Below the pieces are notes generated by a model. That model worked only from the letters and a program-made list of their open reading frames with translations, had not been told where the DNA came from and did no database searches. The translations under genes were made by a program, and so were the position numbers. Below, piece by piece: positions 24,785 to 34,172 of a stretch of DNA of 64,000 bases; within the stretch, counting starts at the first letter, position 1; every line of letters starts with the position of its first letter. Source of the stretch: Albimonas sp036154955 (lineage in GTDB: Bacteria; Pseudomonadota; Alphaproteobacteria; Rhodobacterales; Rhodobacteraceae); contig JAYZWL010000135.1 of NCBI GenBank assembly GCA_036154955.1, positions 129,017-193,016 of the forward strand, written 5' to 3'.

Positions 24785-26218
24785 TCACACCCGCCGCCCG
24801 TTGCGCATGTCCAGCGGGAACACCTTGGCGGGGTTCAGCAGCCAGGCCGGGTCGAACACGTCCTTCATCGCCATCTGCGCCTCCAGGTCCGCGGCCCCGT
24901 ATTGCCGCCCCATCAGGTCGCGCTTCTCCACGCCCACGCCGTGCTCTCCGGTCAGGCAGCCGCCCTGCTCGACGCAGAGCAGCAGGATCTCGGCGCCCAG
25001 CGCCTCGGCCTTGCGCAGCTCCTCGGGGTCGTTGGCGTCGAACATGATCAGCGGGTGCAGGTTGCCGTCGCCCGCGTGGAACACGTTCGCCACCTTCAGC
25101 CCGTAATCCGCCGCAAGCTGGGTCATCCGCCCCAGCGTCTCCGGCAGGGCCGAGGTCGGGATCGTCCCATCCATGCACAGGTAATCCGCCACCTGCCCCG
25201 TCGCCCCGAACGCCGCCTTGCGCCCGGCCCAGATCGCCTTGGACTGCGCCTCCGACGCGCTTTCGCGAAGGGTGGTGGGGTTGTGCCGCTCGGCGATCGC
25301 CTTGATGCGGGAAAGCTGGTCGTCGATCTCGGCCTTCGAGCCCTCGACCTCCACGATCAGCAGCGCCTCGGCGTCGAGCGGATAGCCCGCGCCCACGAAG
25401 GTCTCGGTCAGGTGGATGATCGGCTTGTCCATGAACTCGATCGCCACCGGCAGCACGCCGGCGCGGATGATGTCGGATACGCACGCCCCCGCGGTCACGG
25501 CCGAGTCGAAGGCGATCAGGATCGGCCGCGCGCCCTCGGGCTTGGGCAGGATGCGCAGGGTGGCCTCGGTCACCACGCCGAGCTGCCCCTCCGAGCCGCA
25601 GATCAGGCCCAGCAGATCGTAGCCGGCGGCGTCCATGGCCGGGCCGCCGATCTCCATCACCTCGCCGGCCATGGTGACCAGCGTCACGCCCAGCAGATTG
25701 TTGGTGGTCACCCCGTATTTCAGGCAATGCGCCCCGCCCGAGTTCATCGCGATGTTCCCCGCGATGGCGCAGGCGAGCTGGCTGGACGGGTCGGGGGCGT
25801 AGAACCAGCCGTCGGCCTCCACCGCCCCGGTGACCGACAGGTTGGTGCGCCCGGTCTGCACCCGGATCAGGCGGTTGTCGTAATCCGTCTCCAGCACCGC
25901 GTTCATCCGCGCGACGCCCAGCACCACCGCATCCGCCGTGGGCAGCGCCCCGCCGGTCAGCCCGGTGCCGGAGCCGCGGGGGATCACCGGCACGCCCTCC
26001 TCGGCGCAGATGCGCAGGACGGCGGCGACCTCTTCGGTGGTGCGCGGCAGGGTCACGGCCAGCGGCGGGCAGGCGTAGATCGACAGCGCGTCGCAATCGT
26101 AGGCCCGCGTCTCCCGCGGGTCGGAGACCAGCGCGTCCGCGGGCAGCGCCGCGGCCAGCCGCGCGACGATGGCGTCGCGGCGGGCGAGAATGTCGGGATT
26201 GGCTGCGGGCATCTGCAT
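24785..26218 (-). CDS. glcD: Glycolate oxidase, FAD-linked catalytic subunit
   Basis: The 477-residue flavoprotein has the PCMH FAD-binding segment PVIPRGSGTGLTGGALP and ANIAMNSGGAHCLKYGVT-type core (SGGAHCLKYG), and the C-terminal signature HAGDGNLHPLIMFD ... GGCLTGEHGVGVEKRDLM found in GlcD/LldD-type FAD oxidases. It is the catalytic subunit for glycolate, a product of phosphoglycolate salvage or an external carbon source. ATG codons at 26218 and 26212 are both possible; a GGGAGAG site favours 26218. No regulator gene is adjacent. Confidence 0.93.
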   Translation of the reverse strand: MQMPAANPDILARRDAIVARLAAALPADALVSDPRETRAYDCDALSIYACPPLAVTLPRTTEEVAAVLRICAEEGVPVIPRGSGTGLTGGALPTADAVVLGVARMNAVLETDYDNRLIRVQTGRTNLSVTGAVEADGWFYAPDPSSQLACAIAGNIAMNSGGAHCLKYGVTTNNLLGVTLVTMAGEVMEIGGPAMDAAGYDLLGLICGSEGQLGVVTEATLRILPKPEGARPILIAFDSAVTAGACVSDIIRAGVLPVAIEFMDKPIIHLTETFVGAGYPLDAEALLIVEVEGSKAEIDDQLSRIKAIAERHNPTTLRESASEAQSKAIWAGRKAAFGATGQVADYLCMDGTIPTSALPETLGRMTQLAADYGLKVANVFHAGDGNLHPLIMFDANDPEELRKAEALGAEILLLCVEQGGCLTGEHGVGVEKRDLMGRQYGAADLEAQMAMKDVFDPAWLLNPAKVFPLDMRNGRRV

Positions 26219-26429
26219 CGAGGCTCTCCCGTGGCGACCGTGGCGGAACCGAACCGGGAGACCATGCGTCCGCCCGCGCCCTTTGCCAAGCGCCGGCCCG
26301 CCTCGAACGGGCAGGCTTTCCACAGAGCGGCGCCGACCCCGGGCGGCTATGCGCGGGCGGCGCGGCCCGCTAGGCTTCTGCTTTCGCCGCGCCCATCCCC
26401 CCCTCCCCGCCCTTCCGGAGACCGAGCCC

Positions 26430-27182
26430 ATGGAGCCCACGGCCGAGCTTCTGCCCCGCTTCTTCTCCTGGGCCGACATCGCGTCGCTGGTCCTGTTCCT
26501 GATCGCCTGGAACGGTATGACCTGGCTGATCGAGCGCCCCTCCGGCCCGCCCTCGGTGCAGCGGATCATGGCCGGGCACCGGATGCGGTGGATGGAAGCG
26601 ATGCTGGAGCGCGAGCCGCGGATCATGGACGCCAATCTGCTGACCGCGCTGCGCTCCGGGGCGTCCTTCTTCGCCTCGGGCGCGATGATCGCCATCGGCG
26701 GCGTGGTGGCGATGCTGGGCCAGGCGGAGCGGCTGGCCAACGTCGCCCACGACCTGCGGCTGGACATGGCGATGACCCGGGCGGGATGGGAGGCGAAGCT
26801 GCTGATCCTGGCGCTGGTGCTGGCCTCGGCCTTCGCCAAGTTCGTCTGGGCGCACCGGCTGTTCGGCTATTGCGCCGTGCTGATGGGCGCGGTGGGGCCG
26901 GGCGGGTCGCAGGACGCGGCCAACCGGGCGCTGGCGCGCAAGGCGGCGCTGATCAACATCACCGCGGCCAAGAACTTCAACCGCGGCCTGCGCACGGTCT
27001 ATTTCGCCATGGCGCTGCTGACCTGGCTGCTGGGGGCCGCGCCGCTGGCGCTGGCGACGCTGGCCACGGCGGCGACGCTCTACCGGCGGGAATTCCGCTC
27101 CACCTCCCGCGATGCGCTGCTGTCGGAGGACGAGACGCTGTCGGGGCCCTCCGTCCCCATCCCGCACGGGCTGAACGACTGA
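26430..27182 (+). CDS. DUF599 family membrane protein
   Basis: This 250-residue protein matches DUF599: AWNGMTWLIERPSGPPSVQ, HRMRWMEAMLEREPRIMDANLLTALRSG, and a late NFNRGLRTVYFAMA. About four helices are expected (20-38, 75-95, 120-140, 195-220). Function is unknown for the family. It is divergent from glcD and convergent with the TRIC-family gene, 10 bases away. Confidence 0.85.
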   Translation: MEPTAELLPRFFSWADIASLVLFLIAWNGMTWLIERPSGPPSVQRIMAGHRMRWMEAMLEREPRIMDANLLTALRSGASFFASGAMIAIGGVVAMLGQAERLANVAHDLRLDMAMTRAGWEAKLLILALVLASAFAKFVWAHRLFGYCAVLMGAVGPGGSQDAANRALARKAALINITAAKNFNRGLRTVYFAMALLTWLLGAAPLALATLATAATLYRREFRSTSRDALLSEDETLSGPSVPIPHGLND

Positions 27183-27192
27183 CCGGCCGGGC

Positions 27193-27813
27193 TCAGTTGC
27201 GGGGCGGGCGGCTGCGATAGGTGGGCAGGCGCCAGCCGAACAGCAGGCTGCCCGCGCGCAGCGCGAAGGCGGCGACCACGCAGACCACATAGGCGTCCAC
27301 CCGGGAAGCGCCCAGCGCCAGCGCGCCCACCGCCGCCCCGGCTCCGGCCAGCGCCGCGGTCACGTAGAGCTCGCCCTGGCGCAGCACCATCGGCACCTCG
27401 TTGCACACCACGTCGCGCATCAGCCCGCCGAAACAGCCGGTCATCACCCCCATGACCAGCGTGACGGTGACGCCCGCCCCGGCCTCCATCGCCGCCGAGA
27501 CGCCGGCCGTCACCGCCACCGGCAGCGCCAGCGCGTCCACCCAGTCCAGCGCCCGGCGGCGCGAGGCGATCCAGGGCGCCCAGAAGAACATCAGCGCCCC
27601 GCCCGCCGCCGCGACGGCCAGGTTGGCGGGGTCCGCGATCCAGAACACCGGCCGGTCGAGGATCACGTCCCGCACCGTGCCGCCGCCGACCGCGGTCAGG
27701 GTGGCGATGAACAGGAAACCCACGGGGTCGAGCTGCGCGCGGCTGGCCGCAAGCCCGCCGGACAGCGCGAAGACGAAGACCGACAGGAAATCCAGCGCCT
27801 CGGCCGGGGTCAT
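27193..27813 (-). CDS. TRIC-family (UPF0126/YicG) cation channel
   Basis: This 206-residue membrane protein has the duplicated architecture of prokaryotic TRIC channels: two three-helix repeats with the glycine-rich motifs TAVGGGTVRDV (41-50) and GCFGGLMRDVV (127-136), plus a seventh helix. The family forms trimeric monovalent cation channels in the inner membrane. An alternative role as a glycine-related transporter has been suggested for some members. It ends 10 bases from the convergent DUF599 gene. Confidence 0.88.
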   Translation of the reverse strand: MTPAEALDFLSVFVFALSGGLAASRAQLDPVGFLFIATLTAVGGGTVRDVILDRPVFWIADPANLAVAAAGGALMFFWAPWIASRRRALDWVDALALPVAVTAGVSAAMEAGAGVTVTLVMGVMTGCFGGLMRDVVCNEVPMVLRQGELYVTAALAGAGAAVGALALGASRVDAYVVCVVAAFALRAGSLLFGWRLPTYRSRPPRN

Positions 27814-27898
27814 GCCGCGCCCCCCGCTCCCGCCCCAGCCCCTAGCCCCGCCGGCCCGCCCGCGCCCGCGCGGGACGCCGCGCCGGCCCGGGCCCGGG

Positions 27899-30211
27899 TC
27901 ACAGCAGGTCGCCGACGCCCGCGTCGCGGGCCCAGTCGGTCAGCGCGCCGCGCAGGTTGACGTCGCCGCGCCGGATGCCGGCGTCGATCACCGCCCGCGC
28001 CTCGGACAGATCCACCGAGCGCAGCAGCCGCTTGACCGGCCCGATGGAGGCCGGGCGCATCGACAGCGTGCGCAGCCCCACCGCCGAAAGCGCCAGCGCC
28101 TCCAGCGGCCGGCCCGCGTCCTCGCCGCAATAGCTCAGCGCCGTGCCATGCTCCTCGCACCGCTCCACGATCATGCGGATGAAGGACAGGTAGGAGGCAT
28201 TGAAGGCGTCGTAGCGCCGGCGCACGCGCTCGTTCTCCCGGTCCGCGGCGAAGAAGAACTGCTTGAGGTCGTTGCCGCCGATGGAGATGAAATCCGCCTC
28301 CCGGAAGAAGCTGTCCGGCGCGAAGGCGAGGCTCGGCGTCTCCAGCATCGCCCCGATCTCCAGCCGCTGCGGCGCGGGCCAGCCGTTGCGGATATGCCGC
28401 TCCAGCTGCTCCAGCGTCATGGCGCGGGCCTGGGAGAACTCGGAGGCCTGCGCGACCATCGGGAACATGATGGCGAAGGACCGGCCGGCCGCGCCGCGCA
28501 GGAGCGACTGAAGCTGCATCTTGAGGATGTTCGGCCGATCGAGGCTGATGCGGATCGCCCGCCAGCCCAGCGCCGGGTTCGGCTCCTCCAGCCGCTTCAT
28601 GTAGGGCAGCACCTTGTCCGACCCGATGTCGAGCGTGCGGAACACCACGCGCTTGCCCCGGGCGTTGGACAGCACCTTGTCGTAAAGCGCCGCCTGCTCG
28701 CCCCGCATCGGCACGCGGGCGCGGATCAGGAATTGCAGTTCGGTGCGGTAAAGGCCCACGCCCTCCGCCCCCGACCCTTCCAGCGAGGGCAGGTCGGTCA
28801 GCAGCCCCGCGTTCATGTGCAGCGCCACCCGCCGCCCGTCGAGCGTCAGGGCCGGTTCGTCGCGCAGCGCCCGCCAGGCCTCCATGGCCTGGGCGCGCAT
28901 GTCGAGCTTTTCGCGGAAGGCGCCGAGGATGGTCTCGTCCGGGCGCAGATGCACGGCGCCGACGTCGCCGTCGACCAGGATCCGGTCGCCGTTGCGCGCC
29001 TCCAGCGTGATGCGCTCGGCCTGGATCACCAGCGGGATGGCCAGCGCGCGGGCCACGATCGCGGCGTGGGAGCCGATGGCCCCTTCCTCCAGCACCACGC
29101 CGGCCAGCCGGTCGCCGTAGTCCAGCAGCTCTCCCGGTCCGATGTTGCGGGCGACCAGCACCGCGCCCTCGGGAAGCTCGCGCTGGCCGCGTTCGCCGGC
29201 GAGATGGCGCATCAGCTTGTTGGCGAGGTCGTCGAGGTCGTGGGCGCGTTCCCGCAGATAGGGGTCGGCGATGCGGGCGAGGCGCGCGCGCACGGCCGTC
29301 TGCTCCCGCTCCACCGCCACCTCGGCCGCGAGGCCGCTGTCCACCGAGGCCAGCATCCGCCTGAGCCAGCCCTTGTCATGGGCGAACATGCGGTAGGCTT
29401 CGAGCACGTCGCGATGCTCCCCCGCCCCGCCCAGCAGGTCGCCGGCGAGCAGGTCGTCCACCTCGCCGCGCAGGGCCTCCACCGCCTCGGTCAGGCGGCG
29501 GCGCTCCGCCTCCACGTCCTCGGCCACGGGGTTGGCCAGCATCACCCGGGGTTCGTGCAGATGCACCACGCCCTCGGCCGCGCCTTCCTGGGCCGACACG
29601 CCGCGGGCGTAATGGGGGCGGACATGGGCGCCGGCGAGCTCCGCGTCGCCCTCGCCCAGGAAGGCGCCCAGCTCGGTCATCTCGGCCAGCAGCATGGCCA
29701 CGACTTCCAGCCCGTGAACGTCGTCCTCGGTGTAGTGACGCGCCTCGCGGTTCTGCACCACGAGCACGCCCAGCACCTCGCCCAGCCGCTGGATCGGCAC
29801 GCCGAGGAAGGAGAGATACACCTCCTCCCCCGTGCCGGGGATATACTGGAAGCCGCGGGCGTTCTGGGCGTCGGCGGTCTTGATCGGCTCCGACCGGCTG
29901 GCGATCTGGCCCACAAGGCCCTGCCCGACCAGCAGGAAGGCGCGATGCACCGAGTCGCGGTTCAGACCCTCGGTCGCGCAAAGCTCCAGCTTGCGGTCGC
30001 CGCGGCGCAGGTAGATCGAGCACACCTCGGTCGACATCGAGGACGCGATCAGCGTGACGATGGCGTCCATGCGCTGCTGGCCGTCGCCGGCCTCCGCCAT
30101 CACCCCCGCCAGCCGCTTGAGCAGCAGGCGCGAGCCGCCGCCCGCGCCGCCGCCGGGCTGCGCGTCCTGCGCCCCCGTCGCCGGGGGGCCGCCGCCTTCC
30201 GGCGGGGTCAT
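27899..30211 (-). CDS. ptsP: Phosphoenolpyruvate-protein phosphotransferase, nitrogen PTS (EI-Ntr)
   Basis: The 770-residue protein has an N-terminal GAF domain (about 40-180), then the enzyme I body. The phosphorylated histidine is H382 in GAIGSHAAIVARALAIP. The PEP-binding barrel has TELQFLIRARVPM, FRTLDIGSDK, FISIGGNDLKQF and the Cys motif YCGEDAGRPLEAL. It starts the PTS-Ntr phosphorelay (EI-Ntr, NPr, EIIA-Ntr) that signals nitrogen and potassium status. It follows lysC by 40 bases, a common alphaproteobacterial arrangement. Confidence 0.95.
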   Translation of the reverse strand: MTPPEGGGPPATGAQDAQPGGGAGGGSRLLLKRLAGVMAEAGDGQQRMDAIVTLIASSMSTEVCSIYLRRGDRKLELCATEGLNRDSVHRAFLLVGQGLVGQIASRSEPIKTADAQNARGFQYIPGTGEEVYLSFLGVPIQRLGEVLGVLVVQNREARHYTEDDVHGLEVVAMLLAEMTELGAFLGEGDAELAGAHVRPHYARGVSAQEGAAEGVVHLHEPRVMLANPVAEDVEAERRRLTEAVEALRGEVDDLLAGDLLGGAGEHRDVLEAYRMFAHDKGWLRRMLASVDSGLAAEVAVEREQTAVRARLARIADPYLRERAHDLDDLANKLMRHLAGERGQRELPEGAVLVARNIGPGELLDYGDRLAGVVLEEGAIGSHAAIVARALAIPLVIQAERITLEARNGDRILVDGDVGAVHLRPDETILGAFREKLDMRAQAMEAWRALRDEPALTLDGRRVALHMNAGLLTDLPSLEGSGAEGVGLYRTELQFLIRARVPMRGEQAALYDKVLSNARGKRVVFRTLDIGSDKVLPYMKRLEEPNPALGWRAIRISLDRPNILKMQLQSLLRGAAGRSFAIMFPMVAQASEFSQARAMTLEQLERHIRNGWPAPQRLEIGAMLETPSLAFAPDSFFREADFISIGGNDLKQFFFAADRENERVRRRYDAFNASYLSFIRMIVERCEEHGTALSYCGEDAGRPLEALALSAVGLRTLSMRPASIGPVKRLLRSVDLSEARAVIDAGIRRGDVNLRGALTDWARDAGVGDLL

Positions 30212-30251
30212 GCGGAAAGCTCCGTCATCGGGCGAGGATCCCGGCCGGCGC

Positions 30252-31499
30252 TCAGGCGGCGGCGAGGTCGAAGGCCGCGTGCAGGGCCTGGACCGCGAGC
30301 TCCATGTACTTGCGGTCGACCAGCACCGAGACCTTGATCTCCGACGTGGTGATGACCTTGATGTTCACGCCCTCGTCGGCCAGCGCCTTGAACATGCGCT
30401 GCGCGACCCCGGCATGGGAGCGCATGCCGATGCCGACCACCGAGACCTTGGCCACCGCGTCGTCCACCACCCGCTCCTTCCAGGCGATCTCCCCGGCCTC
30501 GGCGGCCGCGTCCAGCGCCTTGGCGGCGCGGGCCACGTCGTCCACGGGCAGCGAGAAGGTCATGTCGGTGCGGCCGTCGGCGGAGATGTTCTGCACGATC
30601 ATGTCGACCACCACGCCGGCGCCGGCCAGCGGGCCGAAGATGGCGGCGGCGACGCCGGGCCGGTCCTCGACCCCCAGCAGGGTGATCTTGGCCTCGTCGC
30701 GCGAGAAGGCGACGCCGGAGACGATCTTCGATTCCATGATTTCATCCTCGTCGCAGACCAGCGTGCCTTCGTCGTCCGAGAAGGACGACCGCACCATCAG
30801 CCTCGTCTTGTAGCGCAACGCCAGCTCCACCGAACGGGTCATCAGCACCTTGGCGCCCAGCGAGGCCAGCTCCAGCATCTCCTCATAGGCGATGCGGTCG
30901 AGCTTGCGGGCGCGTTTCTCGATGCGCGGGTCGGTGGTGTAGACGCCGTCCACGTCGGTGTAGATGTCGCAACGCTCCGCCCCCAGCGCGGCGGCGAGCG
31001 CCACGGCGGTGGTGTCCGACCCGCCCCGGCCCAGCGTGGCGATGCGCCCGTCGGGGCCGATGCCCTGGAAGCCGGCGATGACCGCGTGCAGCCCTTCCCC
31101 GAACTTCTTGTGCAGCGCCTCGGTCCCGATCGACTCGATGCGCGCGGCGCCGTGGCCGTCATTGGTGCGGATCGGGATCTGCCAGCCCTGCCAGGACCGG
31201 GCGGGAACCCCCATCTCCTGCAGCACCAGCGCCATCAGGCCCGACGTCACCTGCTCCCCCGACGCGACCACCGCGTCGTATTCGCGGGCGTCGTAGAAGC
31301 CGCCGCCGTCGGAGCCGGGAGGGTTGGAGGCGTCGCGCACCCAGCCGACCAGCTCGTTGGTCTTGCCGGACATGGCGGAGACGACGACGGCCACGTCGTA
31401 GCCGGCCTCCACCTCGCGTTTGACCTTGCGGGCCGCGTTGCGGATGCGGTCGAGGTCGGCGACGGAGGTGCCGCCGAATTTCATCACGAGTATGGGCAT
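30252..31499 (-). CDS. lysC: Aspartate kinase
   Basis: A 415-residue enzyme that phosphorylates aspartate as the first step to lysine, threonine, methionine and diaminopimelate. The kinase domain opens with KFGGTSV (7-13) and includes GRGGSDTTAVALAAALGA and DVDGVYTTDPR. Two ACT domains follow (about 265-410; GVEDRPGVAAAIFGPLA and GIGMRSHAGVAQRMFKAL), indicating feedback inhibition. The ATG at 31499 precedes PILVMKFGG; the longer frame to 31574 is not conserved. Confidence 0.96.
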   Translation of the reverse strand: MPILVMKFGGTSVADLDRIRNAARKVKREVEAGYDVAVVVSAMSGKTNELVGWVRDASNPPGSDGGGFYDAREYDAVVASGEQVTSGLMALVLQEMGVPARSWQGWQIPIRTNDGHGAARIESIGTEALHKKFGEGLHAVIAGFQGIGPDGRIATLGRGGSDTTAVALAAALGAERCDIYTDVDGVYTTDPRIEKRARKLDRIAYEEMLELASLGAKVLMTRSVELALRYKTRLMVRSSFSDDEGTLVCDEDEIMESKIVSGVAFSRDEAKITLLGVEDRPGVAAAIFGPLAGAGVVVDMIVQNISADGRTDMTFSLPVDDVARAAKALDAAAEAGEIAWKERVVDDAVAKVSVVGIGMRSHAGVAQRMFKALADEGVNIKVITTSEIKVSVLVDRKYMELAVQALHAAFDLAAA

Positions 31500-31634
31500 G
31501 GCGGCCGGCCTTCCGAGACGCTCCGGTCTTGCGAATGTCGGCCGCGTCTTACGGGTTGGGCGCGGCGCGCGCAAGGCGGGACGGGGAGGTCGAGGCGCCT
31601 GAAACCGTTTTCAACAAGAACTTATACGGGCAGA

Positions 31635-31853
31635 TCAGCCCCGGCCCACGCGCCCGTCGGAGAACAGCGGCATCGCCAGCCCCAGCAGCGCGAGCGCGAG
31701 ACCCAGCGTGACGAGCCACACATGCGGCTGCGCCTCCAGCGAACGGCCCAGCGCGCCGAGGATCGCGGCGGCGCCGGTCGCCGCCTCCGGATCGGCGGCG
31801 GCGGCGTGCAGGACGTCGTCCTGGAAGGCGGCGAGGCCGGAGGCGAGGCGCAT
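31635..31853 (-). CDS. Small single-pass membrane protein
   Basis: A 72-residue unrecognised product starting at 31853 behind a GGGAGA site. The first half is an Ala-rich amphipathic stretch (AFQDDVLHAAAADPEAATGAAAILGAL) and the second half a single hydrophobic helix (VWLVTLGLALALLGLAMPLF). It lies upstream of lysC on the same strand. A longer frame to 31913 adds a basic Pro-rich segment but has no binding site. Confidence 0.5.
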   Translation of the reverse strand: MRLASGLAAFQDDVLHAAAADPEAATGAAAILGALGRSLEAQPHVWLVTLGLALALLGLAMPLFSDGRVGRG

Positions 31854-32104
31854 GGCGGGTCTCCCGTGGCGGCGGCGCGAAGGGGGCGCGGCGGTCGGGG
31901 AGGGATGTGCCATCGACGGCGATTCCTCGGAATTTCCAACAAGTTTAACGGCATCGGAATCAAAATTAATGGATCACGGACCGCGCCGGCGGGATCGCCC
32001 GCGCAGGATCCGGGCGCGGGTTCCGGGCTGCGCCGGCCGCCGCGTCGGGGCGAGGGTCGCGGCGTCGGGGCCGGCTGTCGGCCCCTCGGGATCGGGAGGC
32101 GGGC

Positions 32105-32866
32105 ATGGGTCTGCTGGACGGGAAAAGCGCCATCGTGACCGGTGCGGGATCGGGCATCGGGCGGGCGGCGGCGCGGCGCTTCGCGGCGGAGGGCGCCTCG
32201 GTCGTGCTGGTGTCGCGCCGGGCCGCGCCGCTGGAGGCGCTGGCGGAGGAGATCGCGGCGGCGGGGGGGACCGCGCTCCCCTGCCCCGGCGACGTGACCG
32301 ACCCGGCCGCGGCCGAGTCGGCGGTGGCGCTGGCGACGGCGCGGTTCGGCGGGCTGGACATCGCTTTCGACAACGCCGGCGATCTCGGCGCCCTCGGCCC
32401 GGCGGAGACGCTGGAGGTCGACGCCTTCCGAGCCACGCTGGAGACCAACCTCGTCGCCGCCTTCGCCTGCGCCCGCGCCCAGCTTCCGGCGCTGGAGGCG
32501 CGGGGCGGCTCGCTGATCTTCACCGGCAGCTTCGTGGGGGTCACGGCGGGTCTCGCCGGAATGGCGCCCTATGCGGCGGCGAAGGCGGGGCTGCTGGGGC
32601 TGACCCGGGTGCTGGCCGCGGAATACGGGCCGCGCGGGGTGCGGGTGAACGCCCTGCTGCCCGGCGGGACCGACACCCCGATGGGCGAGGCCGCGACCGC
32701 GACGCCCGAGGCGCGGGCGGCGGTGGAGGGCCTGCACGCGCTCAAGCGCCTCGCCACGCCCGAGGAGATCGCCGGCGCCGCCCTGTTCCTCGCCTCCGAC
32801 CTCTCCGGCTTCGTGACCGGGACCGCGCTGTTCGCGGACGGGGGCGTGTCGACCAGCCGGGGATGA
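32105..32866 (+). CDS. Short-chain dehydrogenase/reductase
   Basis: The 253-residue protein is a classical SDR: NAD(P)-binding TGAGSGIG (12-19), DNAG (89-92), active-site S142 with Y156 and K160 in PYAAAKAGLLGLTR, and the end motif LASDLSGFVTGTALFADGG. The basic SRR after the second strand (38-40) hints at NADP preference. The substrate is not readable. It lies 78 bases before the CtaG-type gene on the same strand. Confidence 0.92.
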   Translation: MGLLDGKSAIVTGAGSGIGRAAARRFAAEGASVVLVSRRAAPLEALAEEIAAAGGTALPCPGDVTDPAAAESAVALATARFGGLDIAFDNAGDLGALGPAETLEVDAFRATLETNLVAAFACARAQLPALEARGGSLIFTGSFVGVTAGLAGMAPYAAAKAGLLGLTRVLAAEYGPRGVRVNALLPGGTDTPMGEAATATPEARAAVEGLHALKRLATPEEIAGAALFLASDLSGFVTGTALFADGGVSTSRG

Positions 32867-32944
32867 ACCGCGCCCGGGCCGGCGCGCGCCATGCGCCGGT
32901 CCGACGCATTAACCGCGCCGGACGGCGGGCGTAACGGTGGGGAC

Positions 32945-34096
32945 ATGCCTACCGTCAGCACGCTCCGCATGCCGCTCGCGATCGCCGCGACGCTGGCCGC
33001 GGCCGCCGCGGCGCCGGCGGCCGCCCATGTCGGCCACGCCCCGCATCCCGAATCCTGGTCCTCCTGGCGGATCGACCCCGACATCGCGCTGGGCGTTCTG
33101 GTCGCCGGCGGCGTCTACCTGCGCGGCGCCCTGAGGCGGGAGCGCGCCCGCCATCCGCCCGCGCACTGGCGCCATGTCGCCTTCCTCGCCGGGCTGGGCG
33201 CGGTGGCGATCGCGCTGGAGTCGCCGGTGGACCCGATGGCCGAGCGGTTGTTTTGGATGCACCAGGTCCAGCACATGCTGCTGCGCATCCTCGCGCCCCT
33301 GCTGATCGCGCTGTCGGCGCCGCAGGCGGTGCTGGTGGCGGGCCTGCCCCGGTCGTGGCGACGGCGGGCGCTGGCCCCGCTGCTGCGCTCCGCTCGGCTG
33401 GACCTGCTGTGGACCGCGATCCGCGCGCCGGTCCCGCTGTTCGCGATCTACGTCGCCGCGCTCTATGTCTGGCAGATCCCCGCGCTGCACGATTTCGCCC
33501 TGCTCGACGAACCGACCCACTGGCTGATGCATGTGACCATGCTCGCGGCGGGGCTGATGTTCTGGTCGGCGATCCTCGACCCCCGCGACCCGCCGCAGGG
33601 CTGGAGCCACCGGGTCCGGCAGGCGGCGCTGGTCTTCGGCATCTTCTCCAACATGGCGCTGGGCGCGGTCACCACCCTGAAGACCGTGGAGCTTTACCCC
33701 GCCTACGACCTCGCCGGCCGGCTGTGGGGCACGCCGCCGATGGCCGACGAAAGCGCCGGCGGCTTCCTGATCTGGGCCCCCAGCTCGATGATGCTGCTGG
33801 TCGGCATCCTGCTGGTGTTCAACCTGTGGAACCGGGCCGAGGAGCGGCGCCTGCGCCGGCCGCCGCCGCGCGGCCGCTCCAATTCCGCCGCGCTGGAGCG
33901 GCCGGAGACGGCGGAGGAGCTGCGGCTGATGGTCGACGGCCCGAACCGGCGCACGGGCCGGCTGCTCGGCGCCATGTCGGCCAGCGTCTTCGCCATGGTG
34001 TTCAGCATCGCGGTGGTGGTCCACATGCTGCACGCGGCGCCCGCCATGGCCGGGCATCCGCCGCCTGCGCCGACTCCGGCCCACGCGGACCGCTGA
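32945..34096 (+). CDS. ctaG: CtaG-type (caa3) cytochrome c oxidase assembly factor
   Basis: The 383-residue membrane protein matches the caa3_CtaG family (not the Cox11 family that shares the gene name), with about seven helices. Characteristic are WMHQVQHMLLRILAPLLIAL, HDFALLDEPTHWLMHVTMLAAGLMFW and DQ-like late helices. Histidines at the membrane surface suggest a role with copper or haem during oxidase assembly. A signal-like N-terminus ends near AAAH. The ATG at 32945 follows GGTGGGGA. Its 3' end faces the aap operon over a shared hairpin. Confidence 0.8.
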   Translation: MPTVSTLRMPLAIAATLAAAAAAPAAAHVGHAPHPESWSSWRIDPDIALGVLVAGGVYLRGALRRERARHPPAHWRHVAFLAGLGAVAIALESPVDPMAERLFWMHQVQHMLLRILAPLLIALSAPQAVLVAGLPRSWRRRALAPLLRSARLDLLWTAIRAPVPLFAIYVAALYVWQIPALHDFALLDEPTHWLMHVTMLAAGLMFWSAILDPRDPPQGWSHRVRQAALVFGIFSNMALGAVTTLKTVELYPAYDLAGRLWGTPPMADESAGGFLIWAPSSMMLLVGILLVFNLWNRAEERRLRRPPPRGRSNSAALERPETAEELRLMVDGPNRRTGRLLGAMSASVFAMVFSIAVVVHMLHAAPAMAGHPPPAPTPAHADR

Positions 34097-34119
34097 CGCC
34101 CGCAAGCGCGACGCCCACG

Positions 34120-34150
34120 AAAAAGGGGCCCCGGCAGCGGCCGGGGCCCC
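34120..34150 (-). terminator. Intrinsic terminator of the aap operon
   Basis: A 10-bp stem (34125-34134 with 34141-34150, GGGGCCCCGG) is followed on the minus strand by five T residues. The stem is symmetric, so it may also slow transcription from the facing ctaG gene, though no T-tract lies on that side. Confidence 0.85.
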
Positions 34151-34172
34151 CTGTCGCCCGAAGGCGCGGGAC

